Shown: positions 21,501 through 36,500 of the stretch, piece by piece | Layout of the letters: each line of letters opens with the position of its first letter | How positions within the stretch are numbered: the stretch's first letter is position 1 | Assembly: GCF_003589595.1 (NCBI RefSeq) | Contig: NW_020653993.1 | Span: forward strand, 8,585,154-8,649,153 | Source: Hyposmocoma kahamanoa | Lineage: Eukaryota; Arthropoda; Insecta; Lepidoptera; Cosmopterigidae | Direction of reading: 5' to 3' | DNA length: 64,000 nucleotides | Translations under genes and position numbers: made by a program | The notes under the pieces: model-generated | What the model saw: the letters and a program-made list of their open reading frames with translations, nothing else | Databases searched by the model: none | Told to the model about the DNA's origin: nothing

Positions 21501-24500
21501 CCAATTTTGCTAAAATGTATTCCATGCGTAAGTCACTTATTTCTATTATAATCATAAAAGTGACAAGGGGAATAGAGACCTAAGTTTTTTGAAGTCCTTT
21601 GAGTAACATGTATACAGTTTCAGGATGAAACATTAATCAAAAGGAAAATTACGTCTCCAGTTCGGTAACAATTATTTCTGACCGGCGCAGCGTAGGCGGT
21701 TGGCGTCATTTCATTACACGGTCTTCTAATATCGCTCTCACAAGAAAATTTCCCGCTATTTTTATAATCGGACGCTATTAACATCGTTTGGGATACACCT
21801 TTACAAGTTTTGATACTTCAGCATTTACCTTATGAGCGATATTTTCTAGTAGTTTTAGGGTCGTATGTGTGAGTGGTCATTGATACTGAAGTCAGGACTT
21901 GAGTATTGCAGTGAGCACTGAAAATCATACTCACGTCCTTGCCAATAGGGCCGTATTTCCAGTGCTTGAAATCATACTCAAGTCTGCTCAAATCCTGACT
22001 TGAGCATTGAGTAGAGTTCTGGAATACGACCCTTAGTGTTGATGTCGTATTGTCCCTCTTCACACGAACTGCCATAGCATTATTGTTTTAGTACTGCACA
22101 TGTTGAGCTGTGCCTCGTGTCCTATCATGTTCTATAAGTGAGTTATGATGTATGATGATGATTTGATAGCTGCGTTAGGTCGTATGTCTTTCCCAGTTAC
22201 GACAAAAATGTCGTGATTCAGGAGGTAGAGACGAATAAGGCAAAAAAACATGAATTTTCTTCCTTTGCTAAACTATTTTTGCTACGGACCGCTTCGGAGA
22301 TCAAACAAAAACACAGCGAATCCATTAATAAAAACTCGAAATTAAAGCGTATGCGAGCGAACTCTACTATTCGAGTCCGTGCCTAAAGAAATGCTTTCGG
22401 ATTTCCAAGGGTTGACGGATTTTCGGAAACGTTACTAGATGTATTAAACTGAACATCCTTCAAACGTCAGTTCACGACCAATATCCATTAAACAAACAAT
22501 GAATGAGGGTAGCTAAATAACCTCAGACGAATAACGCTCCGTTTGCCACCAGAAGTTTTATAAATATTGGTTATATTCATATTTTTCTTGGCACTATAAA
22601 TAGCGTATTCACGCCTACACTGTGATAATGCAAGTGAAATTCTTCAAATATTGCTATAGTACTGCTCTATATCCAATTGCATGGAGACAAAAACTATTTA
22701 CAATGTAAGAGCTATTTTCAACGACCTTGAAAAATCTGGCAACGTATTTGAAACGAAACAAGTTTATTGTAACGTTTATGTAACCCAAAATTGAGTTTAC
22801 GGAGGATTAGCATCAAAACATCACAAACAAGAGACCTTTCATCGGGGATAGTGCAAGTCCGCGTAACTAGCATTGGATAATTCCGCGTTTTAGATACGCG
22901 GATGCATGTACATGTTGTCAATTTGAGTTTTGCATGCTAGTGCATGATTGGGACCCGCCTTCTTAACGCCAATTGCTATTGACTGACAGAAAGCCAGAAA
23001 TCAATTAATAACAATATGCTTTTTATATCAATACCGCGTAACTTACTCATTTCGCGGCCAAATCACATCCGCGACTTGGCAAGTAAATTAACACGATTTA
23101 TGGAAATCTGTTGTTAGCAGTCCGTAGCCAACATAAATTAATGCTTACTGTATAAAAATGAAAGTCGTAGCAATTAAAATAACAAAGTAATATAAAACCT
23201 TCTGTAAAATTTGCTTTTGTGCAAATCCCCGACGTTATGCAGTTTTATTATTAAAATCATCAATCGAATACATAACAGCGTATGTCAACAGATTATACCA
23301 AATAGGTACCCAATCAGTGGCAACCGATAAAACGCTCACAGGAACTGGGCACGACGCATGACGTGGCAGATAAATTCGCAAAGATAAGCTAAAATCGGTA
23401 CGCCATGTGCATTCTTTGTTCACAATACATCAATTGAATATTTGATCTCAATAGGTGAATTGCTGCTCGCAGTGATGGAAAGCTGCACAGTGCACAGACC
23501 TGGGGGCCTACCACATCCTCTTAAAACAATATTACTTTAACCTTACATTGACTTTTCGTATCCATGACGCGCTTAATGTAAGCTTATTATAATGTTAAAA
23601 CTATGATGTTTTATTGGCAGCTTTGTGACTATTCATTCAGTCACTCACTTCATACTATGACGCGACTTTAATATTAAAGTAAATTGTTCTTATGTCAAAT
23701 TTAGCAACCTTAAAGTAGTTATGCAGATGCAATGGAAACAATATTATTTTCGAATTTACTGTCTAAATATTGATTTGTAATGATTAAAAGTTAAGTTGAA
23801 CTTATTTATTTACATATATATATCTCTTAAATATTTTGTTTATTGTTTTATTTAAATAAAACAATAAAGAAAATAAAAATACGCGATGTTTATTTCATAA
23901 AATTATGACAGCGACATCTATAAGCTCCTTGGCGACACTAACAGTTGACACTAGACTTTTTAGAATTCCGAATTCACAACGTGACAATCACGACTCGGCT
24001 TGTTTTATTTCTTTTTCTTCAATAAAATGCGGAAAAATAAGTGAAAACGTAATTTTAATAGATTTCATTATTACATACTTTTTTTTACTGTTAAAATTCT
24101 CTGGATGTAAATAATATTAAGTACTTTAACATTATACTACGATAGGACGATTCGGAGCATCAAAAAAAAAAGAGATGTCATTTTACAGTTCATAATTGCG
24201 TTATTTCTTTCCTATTTTTAGTAAGGAATAGGCAATATTTGGAAATCATTCGTTCTTTCAGTCACTTTAGCTATAATACATTACTTGGTTGATAGGTTTG
24301 TCGTGGTACGAATATGAGCAATATTATAAAAAGCTTACATTGAAATAAGAATGATTTTTGAAAGAAACAAAGGACATACCAATGTCCTTTTTTTATATCA
24401 ACTGAATTTATAAAAAAAATACTTCTGAAACAAAGCTACTGATATGAATAGAACCGATTCAGTACGAGAAAAAGAGGTCCCGGGTTCGATTCCCGGGCCG

Positions 24501-27500
24501 GGAGAAATAATTTTATGGCCTACATTTATTTCTCTCGTGAGTTTGGGTGTAGTTTGTGGTTGTCTATGTGTCGATGGCACCCGCGATACAGCGTTTCCCT
24601 TGTGTGGAGCTTGAGTGTGTGCGTTATTATTATTACGTCTGAAGGGGATGTCCGCCAAGTAGGGATGATATCTCGCCGTACGCTTGGGGCGGGCGATATG
24701 AACTCATGGACTAATGAATTAAAAATTTGCTTATCCACTCAGATCGACTCATCCGTAGAACAAAGATCTATGTGCAAGACTACTTGTTCTCAGGACATAG
24801 TACATTTCGTTCGTTCTTCTTTGCTGTGGATATCAGATCGACCGTTGTTCGATTTTATATTTCCGAAATGAAATATGATATATAAATTCTCAAAACACCT
24901 TTACGTAGCCCTTAGTTTGAATAAGGAAATTTTTCTCGTAACGTACTTATTCTCTTTTCGCTATATAATCACATCGGACTCTGTTCTTCGGATGAGTCGA
25001 GATATAAAGTGACATTTGAAGTGACATTTCACCTGATTCCATTATACACAAATATTCGTGTTTTCATAGAACTCGAACGACTCTGTAACACCTGTTTCAC
25101 CTGATTCCATTATACACAAATATTCCAGTTTTCATAGAACTCGAATGACTCTGTAACCTGAATTTTAGACAATAATAGTTTATAAACACTACTATGGCAT
25201 AGTTCCGTTGATAATCTGACACGACTTGGAGAAGCACGGAGGAAAGACGGTCATCCATATATTGATTAATGTCACAAACACTGAATCACATATACACAAA
25301 GACAGAAGGATATTATTACTACGTAGATACCCAATCGATTATTAACGTATAAACTCAAAATCACAAAAGCAGCTAAAACTATACTTGTTACATTCTCTGA
25401 CGCCCAGTCAGATTTTTTTCTCATGATACTAAGTGGCGGGACGAACAAGCTGTGCGCCTGGTGGTAAGCGTCACGCCTGTCCATAAGTTGCAGTTACATG
25501 TGCCTGTAATTTCACCAGCACCTTTACCCTACAAATCCGGAACGCAGTAAAGCCCGCATTACTGTTTGGCGGCAGAAATAGGTAAGGGTGGGCAGTACTA
25601 CCTAGGACGAACTCTTCCACGAGGAGCTCTAGTGCTACTTAAAAAAAAAGAAAATCTTTACACTTTATACCGTTGTTACCATAAGTGGCAAATAATTGAA
25701 TTTTCACTTCTCATGCTCTTAAAGTTCGTATTTATGCTGGGTGTAGACTGCATAAAATACGATTTTATGCCTTAATGCATAAAATATAAAAAAACATCAC
25801 ATTAAATATGTCTAATTGTTGTAATTTTATATTCAATTTAGTTTAATTTCCTCGCAATCGAAGTGAAAAGCAATTTTACCCTGTGCTTAAGTATCCAGTA
25901 TCCACCATCGCCTGCGGCTCGGGTGGATATACTCGTCTCGGGTAAAATGACGCGTTTTATGCACTTGTTGTACAATCTACTATTATTTAGCAAGAGCCAT
26001 ATTAAAATATCATAAAGTATTTAGAACAATAGCACAATGAATCATTCATTTCCGAGAAATAGGCGCCATTTCTCGAAGAAACATCGCACTTCAATGGAAT
26101 AGTAAATTGAAAGGTCAGTGTCTATTTCGGGTTTATTGCCGGCATAATCCTTCCGGATTGAATAAAGAGTGCCTAATAATTTTTTTTATAGACGTCAAGA
26201 CTTCAAAAAATGGAGGAGGTCCTCAATTCTTTTGTTTTGTACGTATGTTAAGCGATAACTCCGGTATTTGTGACCCAATGATTTTGATGATTCTTTTTTT
26301 TTCTGTTGTAAAGAAGGTACCTCAAAATTGGTCCCATTTAAATCTGAAGAAAATATTCAACCTGTAAGAGTGGCAAAATACTATGAATACGGTTTCGCGC
26401 ACTTTCCAGTAACCGATTTCATTAAATTTGGCAAACCTATGTAATTCCACGAACTTTTGAGGTCGGGTTTTTTTAGTACTCTGTACTGAGATTATTTACT
26501 TGTAACAGTTTCAACTTCGCGTATGGAAGCCATGAAGTTGTATGGAAACCATAAAGTTGTACGTGTACACATCCATCACGTGTATCTTTGACAGGTATTA
26601 CGACCATTAGTAAGAGTAGAGCGCCTTGTGAAAGGGTTCGTCCAGGGAAGTAGTGCCATGTTACCTATTTCTGTTTTGAAAGATATAGTGAAATTATAGG
26701 CACATGGGACTTGTCAACTTATGTCTCAGGGCAACTGCCTCTGTTACATAGGCGTAAAAAACTTCTATACGTAGGATACTTTCAATTTTTTTTAACAAGA
26801 GATTGTAGATATACCTTTTCGCACAACGGAAACGGATACTACCTCAGCATTTGTCTAATTACAAACGAAATTAAAGCTATTTCAAAAATGTGAAACGTTC
26901 TCTATACGTGTTCTATTTAGTTCAGTTGACGTAAAAAAATCATTGGTATATGTAAAATACCAATTGAAATGCAGCAGTTTTCTTGTAAAATTTCGAGGTA
27001 AATTTGTGTTTTTTTCTGTGTCATGAAAATTGTTTTCACGCCGTATACTAATAATCAGTGTATATTATCTTCAATTTTACTATACATTTTTTCCAAAGTT
27101 CATTCAACAACTTTCACTGTTAGGCGGAATCAACTAAAGCCATTTGAGGTTGTATCGATTCTTAACGAAAACGTGTTAAAGATGATTTTTTGCCGATTAT
27201 CTAAACTATAAATGAATATTAATTACATGCTAATGTTTATTAAACTAGTAAAATACCGCCTCTGGCCTCCAAATTAAAAACTTATCGAACATGTTTCATA
27301 AATCCCGCGTCATTTCGTGAAGATCTTTCTCGTGACATTTGCATAATTGATTTCTCAGTCCGTTTTATTGCTGTGATATAGGGTCTTGGATCGTTTGAAA
27401 GTTGTGTTAGTTGGAAAGTGATGTTTGGCACAGCCGGCGAAATGAGAGTAACATCAGGGGTTATCCGAACATTGGCGTAGTTCGTACTGCGACAAAGTTT

Positions 27501-30500
27501 TTGCACGAAACAACGTTGGGTAGATTGATGCCGTGCATTGGTTAACCCCCATTCTACACATTCACTAACTAAAAAATTTCCAAATCATGTACCTGTTTTA
27601 AGAAAATCACCATCTTTCTGCAGATAAAACTCTTATTACGTTTATAGCTTTCCTGTTATTGAGTTTCACGTGCAGAAAGATAGTGCTTTTCTACCATAGC
27701 TATATAAATTAAAGACTTTGTTTAAAATGTCACTTATGTGGTTTTACCTTTAAACTGACGATTTGTACTGCAAAAACGCACACACGTATAAACAAAGCAG
27801 AGCAATGCCGTGTGAACGGGGGGTTGATTGTAAGTGTAACCGTTCGAGAACGATGAAAGGAAAATTCCGTGATGGCGTCGATATCATAAAACTTTGTTAG
27901 TGTTATCTTCTGCCAATATCTCTTAATGGTAGAGTCGCGACGAATATTCGGTTCCTATGAAGTATAAGCCTTATTCGGCCTGCTTTTGCTATTCGGCCGA
28001 ATACTTAAAAACAGGAGGAGCAAATAGGAAATAACAGTAAATTATCGTGTAACTTTTAATTTGTTAATAACTCCTCACTAAATACATATGTACGTTTCCA
28101 TGCAATCAATTATCAGTGTGGTACAATCCGTAAATTGTATTTTCTTCGACAGCGACAGTAATAACTTTCTAGAAAGACGCACAAATAACCGCGAAAATGG
28201 TTGCCTACATACAGGAAAAAATTTTTCAAGACGACAGCATGACTGCGTTAATATGTAGAACAACACAATAATTGTACAATATCGGAAAAAATGTCGTTTT
28301 TTTAAATGATGATTTATAAAATAAAAAATTAAATAATTTTAATTAATTGAGCGTATTCTTGTCATACAATTAAAAACGAATTGTATAATTTATTTTTATG
28401 GCCCGCGGTGCCATCTCCGCTAGAATGACCCTCCTAATGCTGAAAATACATTGTAAGTTCGCAAAAGCGCAATTATGCTTCTTTATCGAAAGGATCAAAA
28501 GAAATATAATATAGCCAAGTTACTTTTCTCAGAGATGATGAATCACATGATGAAAACGATGTACTTTACTGATGACTACATAAACGCTAATAAAATCAAC
28601 CAAGTACTTGTTATTTGCAAACCAAAATAAAATTAAGTTTTTGAAAGTTAATCTGAAGTTAAATAAACAATGAAGGTATTTTCTTCATGAAGTCATATTG
28701 GTCATAAATTTAAATTACAAACTTGTGAATGAATATACCTTTTTTTTCATTATACTTGTCTGTACAAAATTATTCACCATGAGTGCAGTTCATACATAGT
28801 ATTTTTCGTACGTGCGTTCATCAATCCGAATATTTGGCCATTTGGCGACGCTTTTGGCCGAATGTTCGGCCAGTGGCCGATACTATTCGTTGCAATACTA
28901 CATAATGAATCTACACAGCCATCGTGGCTAATGTTTATCCGCTAATATCAATAACGCTCATACGCGATCGATACAGATCGATAGTAAAGTCGTCGGCTTA
29001 TGGCGTCTCGGAAGCAATGTTTACAATAACAAACATTTGTTTCATATCACAAATTAATGTTTGAACAGGTGCAACTATTAACAGATGGATAATCATTCTC
29101 GATTCTGATTCATTCATATTGATTACCTCCTACGTTACTACAATAAATAATTCATGGATTAATCAAAAGAACCTGAAGTAGATGAGCATGTTCAAAAGAA
29201 CTGATGAAATCCAAAAATTAACATTTTTTGGGGAACTGAGAAAGTTACAAAAAGATAGTGATGGATCGCGCGAGGAATTAAAAGTTACATTAATTCATCT
29301 TTCTCGATTCTACTCATAATAAAATTTTGCCATAACCGACGACCGCCGCCGTCGATGTACTTGATCGGCGTGATGTAAAGAAATATCAGCTTCTTTGTTA
29401 ATGATTTATACTATATTTCTGTAACAATGAAAATTCATTCTAAAAGAAAGTCTACGTACACATCCTATTCATAATAATAGTTAGCGTATATAATTATAAC
29501 CCCTCGCCGGCTATATGATTGGCAACTTTGGGAGTTGAAATGTAAAATTGGGAACTCCACACACATTACTTTTTTGCTTTGCAAATGTGTGCAGGTTTCG
29601 TCGCGTTATTTTCAACCTACATTCCCAAAAACTCAGAGGTGCAAGCCCGGATACGAACCCACGATCCTTTGCTTGAGTGGCGATAGGTCAAACCATTAGG
29701 CCACGACGGCTTATCTTATAAGTATAATTACCTATTCATATCATATTTAAATTAAGAGCGTGTTTATATGATTGTTTTTTTTACAAACATTCTTAGGTTG
29801 ATTATTTTAAGTACAGGTTCAAGTGTAAAAAACGTTGAAAATTTATACAAAGGTTGATTTAAATACCGTTTTGGTGTTTTTTTTTTAAATACCTACCTGA
29901 AAAAATATGTCACGCCGATCGCTGCCGGTTCAAACGCCGCCTCTGACGTTTTTACATTCGGCGCACATCTCATACCAATGCCTCCGTGGCCGAACCGTTA
30001 CCATGCCGGACTGCCACGCAGAGGTCCCAGGTTCGATTCCCGGGCCGAGAGAAATAGTTGTATGTCCTACAATTATTTCTCTCGTGAGTTTGGGTGTAAT
30101 TTGTGGTTGTCTATGTGTGTGTCCATGGCACCCGCGACACAGGGTTTCCCTAGTGCGGGGCTATGTTGAGTGTGTGCGTTATTTATTTATTTATTTATTA
30201 ATGTAACGTATACGGTTAATTAGATAGTTTTCTTGAAGAACCGAGAAACTTCTAAATATTGAATTCCGTCACTATTATTGAGGATGCGATATAAGACGAC
30301 GTCAAACATTTTGATATTGATTTTTCGCCCGTCTTACTACAAAACATACACAGACAGACCGACCAAGTACGTAACACATCTAAGTATCTAGCACAAGTTT
30401 TTTAGTAGCAGAAAAGCTCTTTGTGAAAGAGTCCGTCCAGGGAAGTACTGCCTTACATGTTTCTGGCGCCAAGCAGTAACGCCAGCATTACTGCCTACCG

Positions 30501-33500
30501 GTTAGGAAGGGTCAGGGTGCTGGTAAAATTACAGGCACAATTACATGTGTCTGTAACATGAGAGTCGTCAACTTATATCTCAGAGTGGCGGACCCCTCAG
30601 GTCTTTGTGATTTAAAGCACTGAGTGGTACTGCAAGTGTTATGGATAGGCGTGACACGTAAGTCCCGTCTCTTATCACTCTCCCTTTAGAATCAGTAGAC
30701 AACTGAAACATGAAATACATTTGGTGCGAATGAGCCAAAGTCTAGACTCGGAGACTGCCATATTTCTTTGTTGAAAATAATACCTTACGTCATTTATAAT
30801 AGAGCGCTTAAACGTAATTTAATTTGCTGTCTGTTGTATCAGATCTCGAGCAAATAGAGATTCGATGAAATCTTATCAGATTTCGGTAAACTTTGTGTTC
30901 TGGTGCCACTTTTTACCAAATTCCCTTGTTTGAGATCAGGTAATTGGTGTGGTAATCTGGCACATTATTATTATTAAAGTGTAAGGAGCAGAAACTCGAA
31001 AGCTGTATCTCCCGCATGGCTCAACCAAAATAGCCGAAAGACATTGGCCGTAGCGTGTAAATTTAGCCGTCGACGTGTGTTACACACGTGTGCTCTCCTG
31101 CGCAGCTCTAGGAGAGATTGGGTTATTGATCTCTGAGATCGATCAAGCGATAGCAAGATCAAGACCTATTCCAATGCGACGACATACTCCCAAGTTTCTG
31201 TTTAAACATCAAGCTTATGCCACCTTATTCTGTATAAATGTGAAATTATGATTTGTTAATAAAACTTAAGTCTTTCCATCTATTGTAGACGATTTGTACA
31301 ATGTCGAAAGGCAGTCTTCAAACTGCATCAATAGGACATGTTTTCACACGAAAACTGAATAACTTATAAAAAAAATTTAAAACATCTTTTGAATAAAGAT
31401 CAGATCAATTTTAAAAGTTTCGCAGAAAGCAACCAAGATTTGTATCCAGCACCATAAGATGGTCTGTTATATTTAATCTATGGAAACCGTACAGTAAAAT
31501 AACGATGATGATGTTATAGGTCGGGTCTAAAAACAAAACTTAAATTTATCTCTCACAGCTGCTGCGTACTTCACCGACTATTTAGAACAAGATGCACCCA
31601 ACTGCGTTACGTAACTTATATTCATATTCTACACTTTCCACTTGTTGGCATTTGTTCGTTTGGACGTAACCCAGTTGCAGAGAGTCATTAGCAGCTTAAT
31701 TACGACAGGATGTAACTCGGGGAGTTTTACAAAATGTGGCGTTGAAAACTGGAAAACTGGGTAGATATGCAATTTGCCCGCTTAAAATCTCCTGAAAACT
31801 AAATCGATCTAAACTTATTTTTAAGGCGAGAGGTAAATAAATTCCTTTCATGCTCCATGATATAACATAGATCTATATCACTGTCTTCTTATTGTATCGA
31901 TGCCATACACTATGTTATTGTGGCCCAGTAGCGATTGCCGGTACCACGTAGTGATCATAGTGACTACTAGTGAGTAGCATCCCTCATGCTGAAGTATGGG
32001 ACATGTTTGCCATCGTGACAAAGGGTTTTCAAGGCTTTGGAAGTATTACTTCCTTGACAATAATTGTTTCGAACGGAATTGGTGCAACGGGCTGGTGTCC
32101 GCAACTCGACGACAAGGCACCTATTTTACATGTGGTGGGTGCAGGGTCCTACTCGTGCCAACCCAACCTCCAGGAATCTTGGCAACCTCCTCAGTTTGTT
32201 TGCGTTCCTCAGGTGTTTATTGTATCACTGGACAATAAACACCTGACCATGTCCCGTTAGGACGGCAGTTAGAGTGCAAAGCTTTTGCCTTTTAGTTTAA
32301 TTAATTTTTGAGATAGAGAGGCGTTTAGCGTTGGGAGTGCTTCTCTCGCCTGTCTACAAACCGTAAGGATCGTCCATGTGTTATGCCCCTGAAACAAATA
32401 GACGGTCAAGGGACCAGATAAATTACGGCATCTATTGTACATGACTTTAATTGCGAATCCCTAATTTCTCCATAGCAAGTACATAACAGTGACAACGAGC
32501 ACGGGATATGATATAGTTGTCGAAAAGCTTTTGTTCGTAATTTTTTATTTTCTATTTTTAACAGGCGTCTGGTGTGACAGTCTCGGATGCGTGCAAAACG
32601 ACGTACGAGGAGATAAAAAAGGACAAGAAACACCGCTACGTGGTGTTCTATATTCGCGACGAGAAGCAAATCGACGTCGAGACCGTCGGCGAGCGTAATG
32701 CCGAATACGACCAATTCCTGGAGGATTTGCAGCAGGGTGGCACTGGAGAATGCAGGTAATGTACTTTATCTTGTTACTTGGTGATAACTGATCGTCGAAA
32801 GCCGCGCGACTAGCGCAAGATCTTATTGGTCAATTCCTTAGTATAGGTTTCCACTTGAGACCATTATTAGCAATGACAATAGGATTAAGTGCTAACAGAT
32901 TTTTTTTTTACAAACTCGTCCAGTGGGCGGTACTTCAAACGTACGTACAAAACGAGTTAATAACGAAACGTCTCCTTTAAAAATACAATACTTTTTGAGG
33001 GTATGTAGTTTGTACGTAACACAATTGACATAATTTGCATTTTGCTATGTACAATTTCGAACTACTGCCTTAACATCGAAATACTACTTACCTTAAGATG
33101 GCAGTACTTCCCTTGTCGAACTCTTTCACAAAGAATTCTTACTAATTATTGCGTTCAATCAGCGACACAAAGTGAATGTTTGCCTCTGCCACAAAAGGAT
33201 TATAAATGCCAACCGCATAGTTATGTCCTGCACCACTTTGGGTTCAAGTACTTCAACGCGTTCAGTACCTCTACCATAACTTTCCAGTACTGATAGCCGC
33301 TATCTACACTTCACCTGATAACGCTGGTACTTACGTGGAATTATTCATTATTTCTCGAGCATAACAGTAACAAAATTACCTACTAGCCACTCGTATATTT
33401 ATGAATTTTATGATGTTCATCCTAACTAATGTTATAAATGCGAAAGTAACTGTCTTATTACGTTTTCACGCAACAGCTGAATCAATTTTGATTAATTTTT

Positions 33501-36500
33501 GTATAGAGATAAATGGGCTACTTTTTGACACAAAAATAAATCTGAAAGAGAATGAAATAGGGGATGAAAGTTTGTATAGAGAACTAATAAAACTATTTAA
33601 ATTAGCATAGTACAGTAGGATACTAGAATACTTATTTCACGTAGACGAATTTGCGGGCACCACCACTCGCAAAATACAACCACGACGTTAGACCGCAAAT
33701 AATTGTGTAACAAGTTGTTTAACACAAGGTTACTTCCTGAATTTCATTCGAGGAGTATCAGGTTTAACCAATGTCGTTATAGCTTATGTATATGGGCTTC
33801 AAATTTTACGAATTTGCACCCAACGTATTTGTGCTTAGAATTGGGCAAATAGGCAAAAGTCTATACCAGTAGGACGCGTTTATTCGACACAAATTTCATC
33901 GCGCCCATGCCTCGCGGCGATCGCGTGCACGTGTTCAGAGACCAAACTGTCATGGCAAAATGCGCTCTATTTATTTAGCTTTTACGTTTTAACTTAAATG
34001 AGAGGCTGCCTTGGTCAACGCGGCGGCCGCGCAGCTTCCGTGCGGGTTGCATTATTCCCAGGAATTCAAATGTTGTTGCCTAGTAAATAGAATTCAGATT
34101 CGGCATTAATGTACGTGAAAGCGTGGTAACTGAACGGTCGCCGCGCGGCGGCTGCACGAAAGACTTCTGTATTGACAAGTGTGGTGATTCCACAACCCAG
34201 CTTTGACAACCAAGTTATCCATCACCCATCGCATATTGCCAAGTAACTTACTTGCCTTGCCCATCACCACTTGTCCATTAAATTTTAACTTTAAATATTT
34301 ACAGATATGGCCTTTTCGACTTTGAATACACGCACCAGTGCCAAGGCACATCGGAGGCGAGCAAGAAACAAAAGCTGTTCCTCATGTCATGGTGCCCCGA
34401 TACCGCCAAGGTTAAGAAGAAGATGTTGTACTCCAGGTAAGGGCTTCTATAATATTTGCTTAGTATACTAATCTCGGAAGGCCCCGTACACATCAAAATG
34501 TGAAGTGACCTAAAGTCACCCTAAACAATATTATTATTCCTATGAATACGACACGCGCAGTGTATGTTATTGACTATAGGTAATCTAGAAAGATATTTTT
34601 CATGCTAAACTAACGGCCTCAAGCAAGTAATTGATATTGAGTACATTTTACTATAGACCTTGGTTTACCTACAGACTGCCATTTTGAAAAAATCCATGAC
34701 GGCTTCTCACGAAACTTATATGAACGGTGTTGCATCAATACAAACAAGACATATTATGTAAAGAAATCTCTTCAGTCGGAAATGAAACTATTTTTCCGGA
34801 TTGAAATCGCGTATATTTGTTTTCTCAAATAAACCGACGTTTCGGGCCCTTTACAGGTCCCATCCAAGGGCCCGAAAAGTCGGTTTGTTTGAAAAAACAA
34901 ATATACGATATATATAACGAATATAGATATGATTTAAATCCGGAAAAATGGTTTCATTTCCTATGTTTCATCACGAAAACCTAAGAACTCGATAAATCTC
35001 TTGAGTGTCACTATTTCCTTGATATAAACATTCAAACTAATACATTTATAATGGAATACGGCGTGTTGGTTTGCCGTAATGTCGCTCCTTCAAAAATATG
35101 CTGTTAGTGCATTTTACAATCTGTGCCCCAGTATCTCCCCTTTGAGAGATAAGTTTAAAAATTACCTTTTTATTTATGAAAACGTAATTTAGAAATATAG
35201 TTTTGTTTTAATGAAAAACAGCTACTTATAGACATAACAATAATACATGGGATACAAATATGATGTTGACTGATGATGTCTTCATTCAAAAAGTCACAAC
35301 GCTTCTATAATAACATTCAGGTTTTTACTCAAAATTTACCATTTACGAGGTTTAAAGTTACTGCAACCAATAACTACGAGTATCTCGGACATTTGCTTCA
35401 GTGTTTATACTCTACGGCCATTCCTGTATTTAATTACATACCAAATGATAATGAAAGTGTTATACTCCGTCCAACCATTTGTTTAATATTGACTTATACA
35501 TGCCTCCGAAGTTCCGTAATTATGGACATACAACAATAGACAAAACAATGCAATACTTCCTGGACTCTTTTATTTTTTAATTTTAGTGAATCAACGTGCT
35601 CTTTAGTTCCGATATTTGTCGAACCAACAGATTATATACCTAACGAACATTATTCAAGTTGATACATTTTGGTACCTGTCTAATAAATTATAATGAAATG
35701 AAATAAATGATAAATAATTTTAATAAATTCTTATTGTTCATTATAATGAATCGTCGGATTCTTCTCCATATGAACGGGAACCATCACTTGAATCTTCATT
35801 AGAATTAATCAATCACTAGAGTACACAAATTGTCAAACGCAACCTCACGATCCCAAACAGACAATGTCTTGTTTTTTGAAGCCGCTCACATTCACGATTA
35901 TAACTTCTTCACAAATAAAATCAATTGTTATAAAAAATCGAATCGGAAACGCATAGCGCCATCAATGTTTGAACGGAGTATAGATAGTACGACTTTTGGC
36001 AAAACTGAGGAAATAGCTAATTAAGAAATATATTTACAGTTTAAAGAATTTATAGAAGTATGAATAGATATCAAGGAAATTAATGTAATAATGAATTAAT
36101 TTACTTTTTCTACTCCTGTATTTTCATCTGTCAATTATAATTTCATAAACCATATCACAAAGGCGCTCTTTTTAGTTCTGAATCAAAGTTCTATTGTCTA
36201 TGGGACTCAAAACTGAAAAATGTAATTATAATTTCGTACACAGAACTATAATGAGTTTTAAAAAAAGAACGTCGTATTTTTGCTAATTAAAATATCAAAT
36301 ATGACCCTATTCAAACGCTCTATTGCCTGCTGATTGGTTAAATTAGCCTATAGGTCTTGCAACCGCACCATAAACCTTTATAAAAAAAATGCTTAGCCGC
36401 TTCTATCTTTTTGGTTTTTTTTCTGTAGGGTGTGGTTTGCCGGCGTTTGACATTGTTGTCATAGATTCTTAACAAAATATATGTACATTAAATATTGGTT

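Noticed and set aside
29978..30055. tRNA gene, from good A and B boxes
   Set aside because: The sequence is the head of SINE family A, continues into the SINE body, and does not close a cloverleaf acceptor stem.
29907..30206. 99-codon frame and similar ones near 4165, 21186 and 49454
   Set aside because: All are translations of SINE family A copies, giving the same peptide pieces each time.
35830..36024. 64-codon frame that looked protein-like
   Set aside because: No repeat of the pattern, no splice sites in phase with cofilin exons and no recognised domain.
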